Below the pieces are notes generated by a model. That model made no database searches and was not told the origin of the DNA. It worked only from the letters and a program-made list of their open reading frames with translations. From contig CAZUJF010000041.1 of the NCBI GenBank assembly GCA_964619955.1, positions 1 through 46,873 of the forward strand: a DNA stretch of 46,873 bases, given 5' to 3'. Both the position numbers and the translations under genes were made by a program. Origin of the DNA: JACQFK01 sp964619955 (GTDB lineage Bacteria > Planctomycetota > MHYJ01 > JACPRB01). Below are positions 1-7,602 of the stretch, one piece after another; the stretch's first letter is position 1, and every line of letters starts with the position of its first letter.

Positions 1-35
1 GCTGCTTTGTTGCCTCCTGCGGGCAACAAAGCAGC
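1..35 (-). terminator. Perfect 14-bp inverted repeat at gene end, probable terminator
   Basis: Bases 1-14 and 22-35 are exact reverse complements around a 7-base loop. The hairpin lies just beyond the stop codon of the minus-strand TPR gene, where an intrinsic terminator would sit. The run of U that would complete such a terminator would fall outside the window, so the call rests on the stem and its position. Confidence 0.5.
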
Positions 36-59
36 CCGTCTGTTTTGTTGGGTCTCAGG

Positions 60-1358
60 TTATTTCAGCAGGCGCTGGATGAGGTGGTAGGGATAGTTGC
101 GGCCCGGCGTGGACGCCGCCGCTTTCTCGGCCCAGGCCCGGGACTTCGTCGCCAGCGCGAGATACGCATACAGGTCGTTGGCGTGGAAGCGCGACAGCCG
201 CTTCGCCTCGGCCTCGAGATCCGCCTCTTTCAGCTCCCCCGCCAGATGCCGCATCGCCAGGCGCTCCAGCCTCAGGGGTGAATAGTCCTTGGGACACTTC
301 GCCAGGAATCTCCAGGCGGCGGTGCGCGCGGCCTCCTCCCGCCCCGCCAGGAGCTGGGCCAGCGCCTTTCCGTAGAGCCCCTCCCCCTGCGCCTGGGGCT
401 CCGCATCGTCGGCGAGTTCGCCGGCCGCCTGCTCCAGCTCCCCGGGACGGTTGGCTTCCAGCGCCAGCGAGAGCTGCGCCCGCTTCAGCCGGTACCAGGG
501 CGGCGTGCCCGGCTGGACCTTCCCGGCCTGCGCCGCCAGCGCCGCCCGCGCCGCGTCAAAGTCCCCCTGCTCCCGCAACTGCATCGCCCGCAGGGAGGCC
601 GTCTCCAGATCATCCCGGCCCTCCAGCAGCTGGAGCGCCTCCTCCGGCTTCCCGGCGTAGAACAGCGCCCGGTGTTTCGCCCAGAGCCGCCCCCCCTTCG
701 CCGCGTCCGGATCCGCGGCGAGCAGCTTGAGCGCGTCCTCGAAACGCTCGAGATCCAGATAACACTCCGTCAGCGTGAAACGCCGCAGGTCCTCGAGCTC
801 TGGCATGGACTGGGACGCTTCCAGCAGCGGCAGCGCCTCCGCGGCACGCCCCAGATTCTGCAGCGAAACCCCCTGATACACCGCGGCGATGCCGCGCGCC
901 TGAGGGTCGCTATCCATCACCGCCTGGAACGCCGCGACCGCGCCCTCGTCGTCCTTCAGGCGCATCAGGCACTGCCCGAGCATCATGTTGAGCAGCGGAT
1001 GTTTGGGCAGCGCCTCGAGCAGCTGCTGGATGCGGTCCCGCGCCTCCCGGAACTTCCGCATCTTCATGAGATCTTCCGTCTCCTTCACCCACGCCTCCGG
1101 CTGCGCGGCGTTCTCGGGAAGGTTCGGCGGAACCCCGCCGCCGCCGCGGAAGAGCAGCTTCGCTCCCAGCAGGAGCGCGACGATCACGAGACCCGCCAGC
1201 ACGACGTTCCAGGCGCGCCCCCGCTTTTCACAGAGGGCGCAGATCAGACGCTGATGGCCGCCGACGAAGCGGACGTGGGCGTTCGGACCGCCGCAACGCG
1301 AACACGTCATCGCCCCTTTCGAGGCGGCTTCGTCGAGGGAGACCGGGTCCTGGCTCAT
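60..1358 (-). CDS. Zinc-ribbon, membrane-anchored TPR-repeat protein
   Basis: The 432-residue product opens with a zinc ribbon (Cys19, Cys22, Cys40, Cys43), followed by one transmembrane helix at about residues 50-70. The rest is alpha-helical tetratricopeptide-like repeats with typical pairs such as 'HPLLNMMLGQCLMRLKDDEGAV'-like helices. TPR proteins act as protein-binding scaffolds, so a role in assembling or sensing a membrane complex is likely, but the partner is unknown. I chose the ATG at 1358 over an in-frame GTG at 1379 because the protein then starts MSQDPVSLDE without a stray leader. The gene diverges from the ECF sigma operon 53 bases away. Zinc-ribbon-plus-membrane proteins recur later in the window at 40036 and 41840. 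Confidence 0.8.
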   Translation of the reverse strand: MSQDPVSLDEAASKGAMTCSRCGGPNAHVRFVGGHQRLICALCEKRGRAWNVVLAGLVIVALLLGAKLLFRGGGGVPPNLPENAAQPEAWVKETEDLMKMRKFREARDRIQQLLEALPKHPLLNMMLGQCLMRLKDDEGAVAAFQAVMDSDPQARGIAAVYQGVSLQNLGRAAEALPLLEASQSMPELEDLRRFTLTECYLDLERFEDALKLLAADPDAAKGGRLWAKHRALFYAGKPEEALQLLEGRDDLETASLRAMQLREQGDFDAARAALAAQAGKVQPGTPPWYRLKRAQLSLALEANRPGELEQAAGELADDAEPQAQGEGLYGKALAQLLAGREEAARTAAWRFLAKCPKDYSPLRLERLAMRHLAGELKEADLEAEAKRLSRFHANDLYAYLALATKSRAWAEKAAASTPGRNYPYHLIQRLLK

Positions 1359-1411
1359 GGCGACGCCATTTAAGCACACACTTTGAGTTCCGACGAGCGT
1401 CTAACACTCCA

Positions 1412-1918
1412 ATGGGGGCCGGGAGCGACGAGGAATTGATCCGTGCGTTCCGGGACGGCAATGACGCCGCGCTCGGGGCGCTCTACGACCGGCATCACGC
1501 CTGGGCGGCGTCCGTGGCGTTCCGCTTCACGCGGGACCGCGACGAAGCCCTGGACCTGCTTCAAGACGCCTTCACGTATCTGCTGCGGCGCCGCACAAGC
1601 CTCGAGCCGGGAACGTCGCTGAAGGCCCTCCTCTACACGATCCTCAAACATCGCGCCATCGACCTCGGCTCGCGCAAGAAGCGGCCGCTCGCCTTGGACT
1701 TCAATCCTCCGGCACCCTCGACCCCGGATGCGGGAGACATCCCATTGCTGCTCAAGGACTTGAACGAGGGCCAGCGGGAGGTGGTCTTGCTGCGCTTCGT
1801 GGACGGCCTCGATCTGGCCGCCATCGCCGCGGCGCTCGAAGTCCCCCTCGGAACGGTGAAATCCCGCCTGCACGGAGCCCTCGACATTCTGCGTCGGAAT
1901 CCCCCGCCGATTGCATGA
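1412..1918 (+). CDS. ECF-type RNA polymerase sigma factor
   Basis: This 168-residue protein has the two-domain layout of extracytoplasmic-function sigma factors. Region 2 (about residues 20-85) contains the DEALDLLQDAF core-binding stretch, and region 4 (about 110-163) contains the helix-turn-helix with VPLGTVKSRLHGAL, which contacts the -35 element. It should direct RNA polymerase to a small regulon when released by its anti-sigma factor. Its stop overlaps a possible ATG of the next gene, which encodes a zinc-finger anti-sigma protein, so the pair is co-expressed. The family is certain; the target promoters and the signal are not visible. Confidence 0.95.
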   Translation: MGAGSDEELIRAFRDGNDAALGALYDRHHAWAASVAFRFTRDRDEALDLLQDAFTYLLRRRTSLEPGTSLKALLYTILKHRAIDLGSRKKRPLALDFNPPAPSTPDAGDIPLLLKDLNEGQREVVLLRFVDGLDLAAIAAALEVPLGTVKSRLHGALDILRRNPPPIA

Positions 1919-1953
1919 ACCTTTCAGGATCTTCATTCGCTTCAGAGGACGGC

Positions 1954-2346
1954 ATGAGCGACAAACATCTGGATGCGCTGGAACTGGACGCGGTCCGCGC
2001 CGGGGAGGCCCCCGACGCCGATCGCGCCCATGCCGCGTCCTGCCCCGAGTGCCGCGCGGGCGTCGAACGCCTCTCCGCCTGGGCGACGCGCCTCACGACG
2101 CCGACGATCGCGGTGCCCTCCTCGCTGCGCGCCCGCCTCTTCCGGCGTCCGACCTGGCCCCGCTGGGCCGCGGCGGCCGCCCTGCTCATCGCCGCCGGCG
2201 CCTTCTGGTGGCCCTCGAATCCGGACGACCTCGACCGCAACGGCCGCGTGGACATCGTCGACGCCTACCTGCTCGCGCTGCGCAGCGAACCCCAGCGCGC
2301 GGAACAACTGGCGCACAAGGTCGTGCGCCTGGGAGGCGGACCTTGA
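1954..2346 (+). CDS. Zinc-finger anti-sigma factor with extracytoplasmic dockerin-like calcium loop
   Basis: The N-terminal part has the zinc-binding anti-sigma signature H26-x3-C30-x2-C33, which holds the ECF sigma factor at the membrane. One transmembrane helix follows at about residues 71-86. Beyond it lies a single calcium loop of dockerin type I: D92, D94, N96, D100 and D103, with G97 and a following hydrophobic helix. Dockerins normally have two such loops and bind cohesins; here only one is seen. I prefer the ATG at 1954, which follows an AGAGGA ribosome site, over the ATG at 1915 that overlaps the sigma stop. The next gene encodes a cohesin-like secreted protein, making this a likely sensor pair. 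Confidence 0.85.
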   Translation: MSDKHLDALELDAVRAGEAPDADRAHAASCPECRAGVERLSAWATRLTTPTIAVPSSLRARLFRRPTWPRWAAAAALLIAAGAFWWPSNPDDLDRNGRVDIVDAYLLALRSEPQRAEQLAHKVVRLGGGP

Positions 2347-2750
2347 TCCGCGCCCTCTTCCTCCTGGCCCTGCTGGCGCCCACCCAGGACGCGGCGCTCA
2401 CGTTCACGTACGTGGACCTCGTCGTCGACAGCGCGGCCCCCCTCGCCGCCTGGCAGGTGGAGCTCACGGCGGAGCACGCGAAGATCGTCGGCGTCGAGGG
2501 CGGCGAGGCCTCGGCGTATGCGGCGGCGCCCTACTACGATCCCGCGGCGCTCCAGCAGGGGCGCATCATCGTAGCGGCCTTTACCACGGACCCGAAGGCC
2601 CCTGTGGGACGCCAGCGCGTGGCGCGCATCCATTTCGAAGTGCGAGGCAATCCCGACTACAGCGCCCGGCTCGTGGCCGCGGCGGCGCCCGGTGGAGAAA
2701 GGCTGGCGGACGCGCGCCTGACGCTCGTCCGCGCAGGAGGTGGAAAGTGA
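2343..2750 (+). CDS. Small secreted cohesin-like protein
   Basis: The 135-residue product starts with a signal peptide (MIRALFLLALLAPTQDA) and continues as one beta-rich domain. The pattern is that of cohesin modules: an extended VDLVV strand, AAWQVELTAE, a YYDP turn and a closing ARIHFEV strand. Cohesins bind dockerins through a jelly-roll face. The start is a TTG at 2343, supported by GGAGG six bases upstream; it overlaps the stop of the anti-sigma gene as TTGA. Its own stop overlaps the GTG start of the next gene. No ATG is available at the signal peptide. The cohesin assignment is from sequence pattern, not from a profile search. Confidence 0.7.
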   Translation: MIRALFLLALLAPTQDAALTFTYVDLVVDSAAPLAAWQVELTAEHAKIVGVEGGEASAYAAAPYYDPAALQQGRIIVAAFTTDPKAPVGRQRVARIHFEVRGNPDYSARLVAAAAPGGERLADARLTLVRAGGGK

Positions 2751-4879
2751 TTCGCAAGTTCGCGCTGTCCCTCTCGCTCGTCGCGCTCGTCCTCGGCCTC
2801 TGGAGCTGCGCGGGCGGTGATGAAGGCTCCACTCCTTTCCGGGAGAATCCGACCGCACGGTCTGCGCCCGTGCCGGCCCCCACTACGGTGATGCCGGCCT
2901 CCGAAGAACTCCTGGTCATGGAACGGCCGGGCTTCGAGGCGGGCCGCTTCGCCCCCGAGGTGGAGCAGGACCCCCGGGACCGGCATCGGATGCGGTATGC
3001 ACCCTCCCGAAGCGGCGAAGCTCCGCATCCCGGAGTCGTCGCTCCGCGCGGCGGCGAGCTGCGCACGAAGGTCGCGGACCGCGAGGTCCCGCTGCCGCTG
3101 AAGCACACGGACGTGAAGGGCCGCCTCACGGTCAACCTGGCCTCGGTCACGCTGACCCAGCAGTACCACAACCCCTACGACTCGAAGATCGAGGCCGTCT
3201 ACGTCTTTCCCATGCCCGAGGACGCGGCCGTCCGCGACTTCGTTTTGGTCATCGGCGAACGCCGCATCCGCGGCATCATCCGGGAGCGCGAGGAGGCGAA
3301 GCAGATCTACCTCGAGGCGCGCCGCCAGGGCCATGTGGCCTCGCTGCTGACCCAGGAGCGCCCGAACATCTTCACGCAGGCCGTCGCGAACATCGAGCCG
3401 GGCAAGCAGATCGACATCGCGATCACCTATTTCCATTCCCTGCGCTACCAGAAGGGCACGTTCGAGTTCCACGTCCCGATGGTCGTGGGCCCGCGTTACA
3501 ACCCGCCCGGCTCCAAGGACGGCGTGGGCGCCGTCGCGAACGGCCAGACCGGCGCGTCCGGCCAGAAGACGGAAGTCCAATACCTCGCGCCGACGGAACT
3601 CAGCCGCCACGATGTCAGCCTCTCGGTCGACATCGAGGCCGGCGCGCCCCTGGCCGGCCTCGAGTGCCCCTCGCATGTCGTCGACATCGAGCGTCCCGCC
3701 CCCGACCGGGCCCGCGTGACGCTGCACCCCAACGACCGTATTCCGAACAAGGACTTCGTCCTGCGCTACACCGTCGCCGGCGCCGGCGTGCGTCCCTCGC
3801 TCGCCCTGCACCGCGACGGTGAGGAGGGCTACTTCACGCTGCTGGTCCATCCGCCCGCGGAGCTGAGCGAGGTCCCGCGCTCGCCCCGGGAAATGATCTT
3901 CGTGCTCGACTGCTCGGGCTCCATGCACGGCGAACCGCTCGCCCTGGCGAAGCGCGTCATGAACCGCGCCCTGCGCCGGCTCAGCCCCGACGACACGTTC
4001 CAGGTGATCTGCTTCTCCGACCGCGCGTCGACCTGGGGGCCGAACCCCGTGCCTGCGACGCCCGAGAACGTGGCGAGGGGCGTGCGCTTCGTCGACGGCC
4101 TCCAGAGCGAGGGCGGCACGAACATGATCGAGGGCATCAAGGCGGCGCTCGACTTCCCGCATGCGGAGGGGCGCTTCAGGATCGTGTCCTTCGTGACGGA
4201 CGGCTACATCGGCAACGACCAGGAGATCCTCGGCGAGATCCGCCGCCGGCTCGGCCCCGCCCGGATCTTCAGCTTCGGCATCGGCTCCTCCGTCAACCGC
4301 TACCTCATCGAGCACATGGGCCGCGAAGGCCGCGGCGTCGCGACGATCGTGACGCTGAACGAGTCCGGCGAAAAAGCGGTCGACACGCTGTATGAGCGCA
4401 TCGAGAAGCCCGCGCTCAGCGACCTGAAAATCGACTGGGGCACGCTGGGCGTGTCCGAGGTGCATCCGAGCCCCCTGCCCGACCTCTTCGTCGGGCGTCC
4501 CGTGATCCTGAGCGGCCGCTTCAAGGGGCACGGCAAGACGGAGCTCACGTTGCGCGGCAAGGCCGGCGGCCGGGAGCTGACGTTCACGCTCGCGGTGGAT
4601 CCGGAGCGTCCCGGCGAGACCAACCCCGCGATCGCGTCCGTCTGGGCCCGGAACAAGATCGCCAGCCTGCATCTGGGCCTGGCGGGAAGCGCGGACTCCC
4701 GCGAACTGGTCGACGAGATCCGCCGCACCGCGCTCAAGCACGGCCTGATGTGCGAATTCACCGCCTTCGTCGCGGTGGACAGCGCCTCGAAGACGGCGGG
4801 CGCCTCCGGGACCACGGTCGTACAGCCGGTGCCGGTCCCCGCCGGTGTCAAATACGAGACCACGGTCGAGAAACGGTGA
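2747..4879 (+). CDS. VIT and von Willebrand factor A domain lipoprotein
   Basis: This 710-residue protein starts at a GTG overlapping the preceding stop. It has a lipoprotein signal ending in the lipobox L18-W-S-C21, so it should be lipid-anchored. A VIT domain spans about residues 112-240 (LPLKHTDVKGRLTVN, then YVFPMPEDAAVRDF). A von Willebrand A domain begins near residue 382 with the metal-ion adhesion motif D388-x-S390-x-S392. Such pairs occur in inter-alpha-trypsin inhibitor heavy chains and bacterial surface proteins, and usually mediate metal-dependent protein binding. As the last gene of the sigma/anti-sigma/cohesin operon, it may be a surface partner or effector of that system. No sortase motif is present. 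Confidence 0.9.
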   Translation: MIRKFALSLSLVALVLGLWSCAGGDEGSTPFRENPTARSAPVPAPTTVMPASEELLVMERPGFEAGRFAPEVEQDPRDRHRMRYAPSRSGEAPHPGVVAPRGGELRTKVADREVPLPLKHTDVKGRLTVNLASVTLTQQYHNPYDSKIEAVYVFPMPEDAAVRDFVLVIGERRIRGIIREREEAKQIYLEARRQGHVASLLTQERPNIFTQAVANIEPGKQIDIAITYFHSLRYQKGTFEFHVPMVVGPRYNPPGSKDGVGAVANGQTGASGQKTEVQYLAPTELSRHDVSLSVDIEAGAPLAGLECPSHVVDIERPAPDRARVTLHPNDRIPNKDFVLRYTVAGAGVRPSLALHRDGEEGYFTLLVHPPAELSEVPRSPREMIFVLDCSGSMHGEPLALAKRVMNRALRRLSPDDTFQVICFSDRASTWGPNPVPATPENVARGVRFVDGLQSEGGTNMIEGIKAALDFPHAEGRFRIVSFVTDGYIGNDQEILGEIRRRLGPARIFSFGIGSSVNRYLIEHMGREGRGVATIVTLNESGEKAVDTLYERIEKPALSDLKIDWGTLGVSEVHPSPLPDLFVGRPVILSGRFKGHGKTELTLRGKAGGRELTFTLAVDPERPGETNPAIASVWARNKIASLHLGLAGSADSRELVDEIRRTALKHGLMCEFTAFVAVDSASKTAGASGTTVVQPVPVPAGVKYETTVEKR

Positions 4880-4895
4880 GTATACTGACGGTCCT

Positions 4896-6344
4896 ATGAC
4901 CGGGGCTTTCCTCAAGGGCAACCCGCTCTTCGCGAGCCGGGAGTCGCTGCGGGGCGAGATCGCCAGGCTCGGGCTCGAGATCCCGCTGGAGCCGGAGATC
5001 CGCGAGTCGCTCAAGCCCGCGACGATCGGCGGCCGCACGGTGGGCAACCGGCTGGTCATCCATCCCATGGAGGGCTGCGACGGGACCCTCGACGGAGCGC
5101 CGGACGAGATCACGTACCACCGCTGGGGGCGTTTCGCGCGCGGCGGCGCGAAGGTGCTCTGGGGCGAGGCCTGCGCCGTGGTCCCCGAGGGCCGCGCCAA
5201 CCGGCGCCAGCTGCTGATCTCGCCGGAAAACTACGACGCCCTGGCCCGCCTGATCGCGTTCGCGCGCGAGGAGCACCGCAAGAGCTGCGGCCGGGCGGAC
5301 GACTTCCTCATCGGCCTCCAGCTCACCCACTCGGGCCGCTTCGCGTACCCCGTGCCCTCGATCCTGCTGCACGACCCGGTGATCGACCCCTTCGCGCGGA
5401 TCGGTTCCGAGCGGCGCCCCCTCGCGGCGGACCACCCCGTGCTCACCGACGGGCAGCTCGACGGCCTGCAGGACCGCTACGTCGAGGCGGCGAAGCTCGC
5501 GCGGCGCATGGGCTGCGACTTCGTGGACATCAAGCAGTGCCACCGCTATCTGCTCTCCGAGCTGCTCGGCGCGCGGACGCGTCCCGGCAAATACGGCGGC
5601 AGCCTCGAGAACCGCACGCGCTTCATGCGCACGCTGCTGGAGCGGCTCCGGCAGGACTGCGGCCCGGACCTGATCCTCGCCACCCGGATCAACCTCTTCG
5701 ACGCGGTGCCGTACACGATGAACCCGCAGACGCGCATCGGCGAGCCGGTCCCGCATCCGAAGCCGTACCTGAACGCCTTCGGATCGCGTCCGGAGAATCC
5801 GCTGGAACCCGACCTCGCCGAGCCCATCGAGGCGCTGAAGATCTTCCGGAAGGCGGGGCTGCAGTTCCTCAACGTCAGCCTCGGCTGTCCCTACATGAAC
5901 CCGCATTTCGGACGCCCCGCGGACACCCCGCCGCCCGACGGCTACGAGATGCCCGAGCCCGCGCTGGTCGGCGTGGACCGACACTTCCGCCTCGCCGCGG
6001 AGGTGCAGCGCGCGCTGCCGGATCTGCCCATCGTCGGCACCGGCTACAGTTATCTCCGGCACTTCGCCCACGAGGCGGGCGAGGCGAACCTCCGGGCGGG
6101 GCGCATCACCTTCGTCGGGGTGGGCCGCGGCGCGATCGCGTACCCCGACTGGGCGAAGGATCTGGCGGCGGGCGGCACGATGGAGAAGAACAAGGCCTGC
6201 ATCACGGTCAGCTATTGCACGACGCTGATGCGAGCGAAGAACAACGAGCTCGGCCAGTACGCCGCGGGCTGCGCGCCCCGCGACCCCGTCTACGGCAAAC
6301 TTCTCCAGGAGATCCGCAGGAAGGAGCGGGAGAAGAAGCCGTGA
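4896..6344 (+). CDS. NADH:flavin oxidoreductase, Old Yellow Enzyme family
   Basis: The 482-residue product is an FMN-binding TIM barrel. Typical family segments are RLVIHPMEGCDG near residue 52, QLTHSGRF near 142, KYGGSLENRTRF near 232 and a phosphate-binding GVGRGAIAYPDW near the end. Old Yellow Enzymes reduce activated alkenes or related substrates with NAD(P)H. At the substrate-binding pair, usually His-x-x-His or His-x-x-Asn, this protein has Lys213-x-x-His216, so the natural substrate may be atypical. Three cysteines near the C terminus are not spaced like the iron-sulfur ligands of dienoyl-CoA reductases. The ATG at 4896 lies 17 bases after the VWA gene, and the stop overlaps the GTG of a DapA-family gene, suggesting one pathway. 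Confidence 0.85.
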   Translation: MTGAFLKGNPLFASRESLRGEIARLGLEIPLEPEIRESLKPATIGGRTVGNRLVIHPMEGCDGTLDGAPDEITYHRWGRFARGGAKVLWGEACAVVPEGRANRRQLLISPENYDALARLIAFAREEHRKSCGRADDFLIGLQLTHSGRFAYPVPSILLHDPVIDPFARIGSERRPLAADHPVLTDGQLDGLQDRYVEAAKLARRMGCDFVDIKQCHRYLLSELLGARTRPGKYGGSLENRTRFMRTLLERLRQDCGPDLILATRINLFDAVPYTMNPQTRIGEPVPHPKPYLNAFGSRPENPLEPDLAEPIEALKIFRKAGLQFLNVSLGCPYMNPHFGRPADTPPPDGYEMPEPALVGVDRHFRLAAEVQRALPDLPIVGTGYSYLRHFAHEAGEANLRAGRITFVGVGRGAIAYPDWAKDLAAGGTMEKNKACITVSYCTTLMRAKNNELGQYAAGCAPRDPVYGKLLQEIRRKEREKKP

Positions 6345-7279
6345 GGCGCTTCCTGGACCGGATCAAACCCGGACGCCGCATCGACGCCTGCTCGGCGGTG
6401 CTGCTGCCCTTCCGGTCCGACGGACGTCCCGACTACGACGAATTCCTCCCCCACCTGCGCCGCACGGCGAAGGCGGGCATCACCCCGGCGCTGAACATGG
6501 ACACGGGCTTCGGCCCCCAGCTCAGCCCGGCGCAGCGCATCGAGGTGCTGGTTCTCGCGCGGAGGGAGCTGGGGACGGCGCCGTTCATCGCGGGAGCCTG
6601 CCCCTTCGGCGAGGACGCGGACCTGCTGCGCGGCTACGAGAAGGCGGTGAAGGCCATCCTCGACCACGGCGCGACGCCGATCCTCTTCCAGAGCGAGCTC
6701 TTCAAGAGCGGCGACGTCGTCGCGACCTACCGCAAGATCGTCGCCCCGTGCAGACAGGCGCTGGCCTTCGAGCTCGGCACCATGTTCGCGCCCTTCGGCC
6801 GCATCTACGACGCGGAGACGTTCAAGCGCCTGCTCGGGATCCCGCAGCTGGTGGGAGCAAAGCATTCCTCCCTCTCGCGCGAGGAGGAACTGCGGCGCCT
6901 TGAGATCCGGGACCGCGAGCGGCCGGACTTCAAGGTCTACACCGGCAACGATCTGGCGATCGACATGGTCATGTACGGGAGCGACTACCTGCTGGGGATC
7001 TCGACCTTCGACCCCGAGGCCTTCGCGCTGCGCGACCGCTGGTGGGCGGCGTCGGATGCGCGCTTCTTCGAGCTCAATGACGCCCTGCAGGCGCTGGGGG
7101 CCGTCGCGTTCCGCGATCCCGTCCCGGCCTACAAGGACAGCGCCGCGGCCTACCTGAAGCTCAAGGGCTGGATGAAGGACCCGCTGCCGCATCCGCAGTG
7201 CGCCCGGCGCCCTGCCTGGGAAGGCGAAGTCCTCGCCCCGCTGCTCCGGCAGATCGAGATCGCGCGCGGGCGTCAATAA
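6341..7279 (+). CDS. DapA-family (dihydrodipicolinate synthase/N-acetylneuraminate lyase) aldolase
   Basis: The 312-residue protein resembles class I aldolases of the DapA/NanA superfamily, which form a Schiff base with a keto acid. The likely Schiff-base lysine is K174 in LVGAKHSS. The conserved Tyr that assists catalysis in characterised members is not evident where expected; the strand reads LAFELGTMF, with Glu144. It is therefore probably not a true lysine-biosynthesis enzyme and may act on a sugar acid or be a divergent member. It starts at a GTG that overlaps the stop of the flavin oxidoreductase gene (GTGA), so the two are translationally coupled. The 3' end overlaps the convergent rhodanese gene by seven bases. 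Confidence 0.8.
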   Translation: MRRFLDRIKPGRRIDACSAVLLPFRSDGRPDYDEFLPHLRRTAKAGITPALNMDTGFGPQLSPAQRIEVLVLARRELGTAPFIAGACPFGEDADLLRGYEKAVKAILDHGATPILFQSELFKSGDVVATYRKIVAPCRQALAFELGTMFAPFGRIYDAETFKRLLGIPQLVGAKHSSLSREEELRRLEIRDRERPDFKVYTGNDLAIDMVMYGSDYLLGISTFDPEAFALRDRWWAASDARFFELNDALQALGAVAFRDPVPAYKDSAAAYLKLKGWMKDPLPHPQCARRPAWEGEVLAPLLRQIEIARGRQ

Positions 7280-7602
7280 CGCGGCAGCTTCGGGTCGATC
7301 TCGCAGGTCCAGGCGTCGATGCCGCCGGCGAGCGAACGCACGCCCGGCACGCCGTTCTTCTCGAGGAACGAGGCGGCCATAAGCGAGCGCACCCCCGCAT
7401 GGCAGTAGGCGACGACGAGTTCCCCCGCCCCGGAGCGGAACAGCTCCGCGCGGGTCGGGATCTCGTCCATGCGGACGTGCACGTCGCCGCAGATGACGGC
7501 GATGCCGCGCTCCCAGTCCTCCCGCACGTCGACGAGGCGCGTGGGCTGGCCGGTGCGTAGCCGCTCCGCGAGCTCCGAAGGCGTGATCTCGCGGGAGCTC
7601 AC
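7273..7602 (-). CDS. Single-domain rhodanese-like sulfurtransferase
   Basis: This 109-residue protein is a complete single rhodanese domain: TRLVDVREDWE near residue 21, VHVRMDEIP near 41, and the active-site loop C67-H-A-G-V-R. A loop of this length fits sulfur transfer to small acceptors or carrier proteins, although the physiological donor is unknown. The GTG start at 7602 overlaps the stop of the upstream SGNH hydrolase gene as GTGA, so the two are probably co-translated even though their functions look unrelated. There is no signal peptide, so it acts in the cytoplasm. Confidence 0.88.
   Translation of the reverse strand: MSSREITPSELAERLRTGQPTRLVDVREDWERGIAVICGDVHVRMDEIPTRAELFRSGAGELVVAYCHAGVRSLMAASFLEKNGVPGVRSLAGGIDAWTCEIDPKLPRY

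Noticed and set aside
1399..1404. GTCTAA resembling an ECF-type -10 element for autoregulation of the sigma gene.
   Set aside because: It ends only seven bases before the ATG, which would require a leaderless transcript, and no matching -35 element is present at the right distance.
2657..5200. Long antisense open frames, for example the 847-residue minus-strand frame opposite the VWA gene and others over 400 residues.
   Set aside because: They mirror real genes in GC-rich DNA, are rich in Arg, Ala, Val and Leu repeats without recognisable domains, and lack ribosome sites.
6170..6290. Cysteine cluster in the Old Yellow Enzyme-like protein as an iron-sulfur site.
   Set aside because: The spacing does not match the C-x2-C-x3-C-x11-C pattern of dienoyl-CoA reductases.
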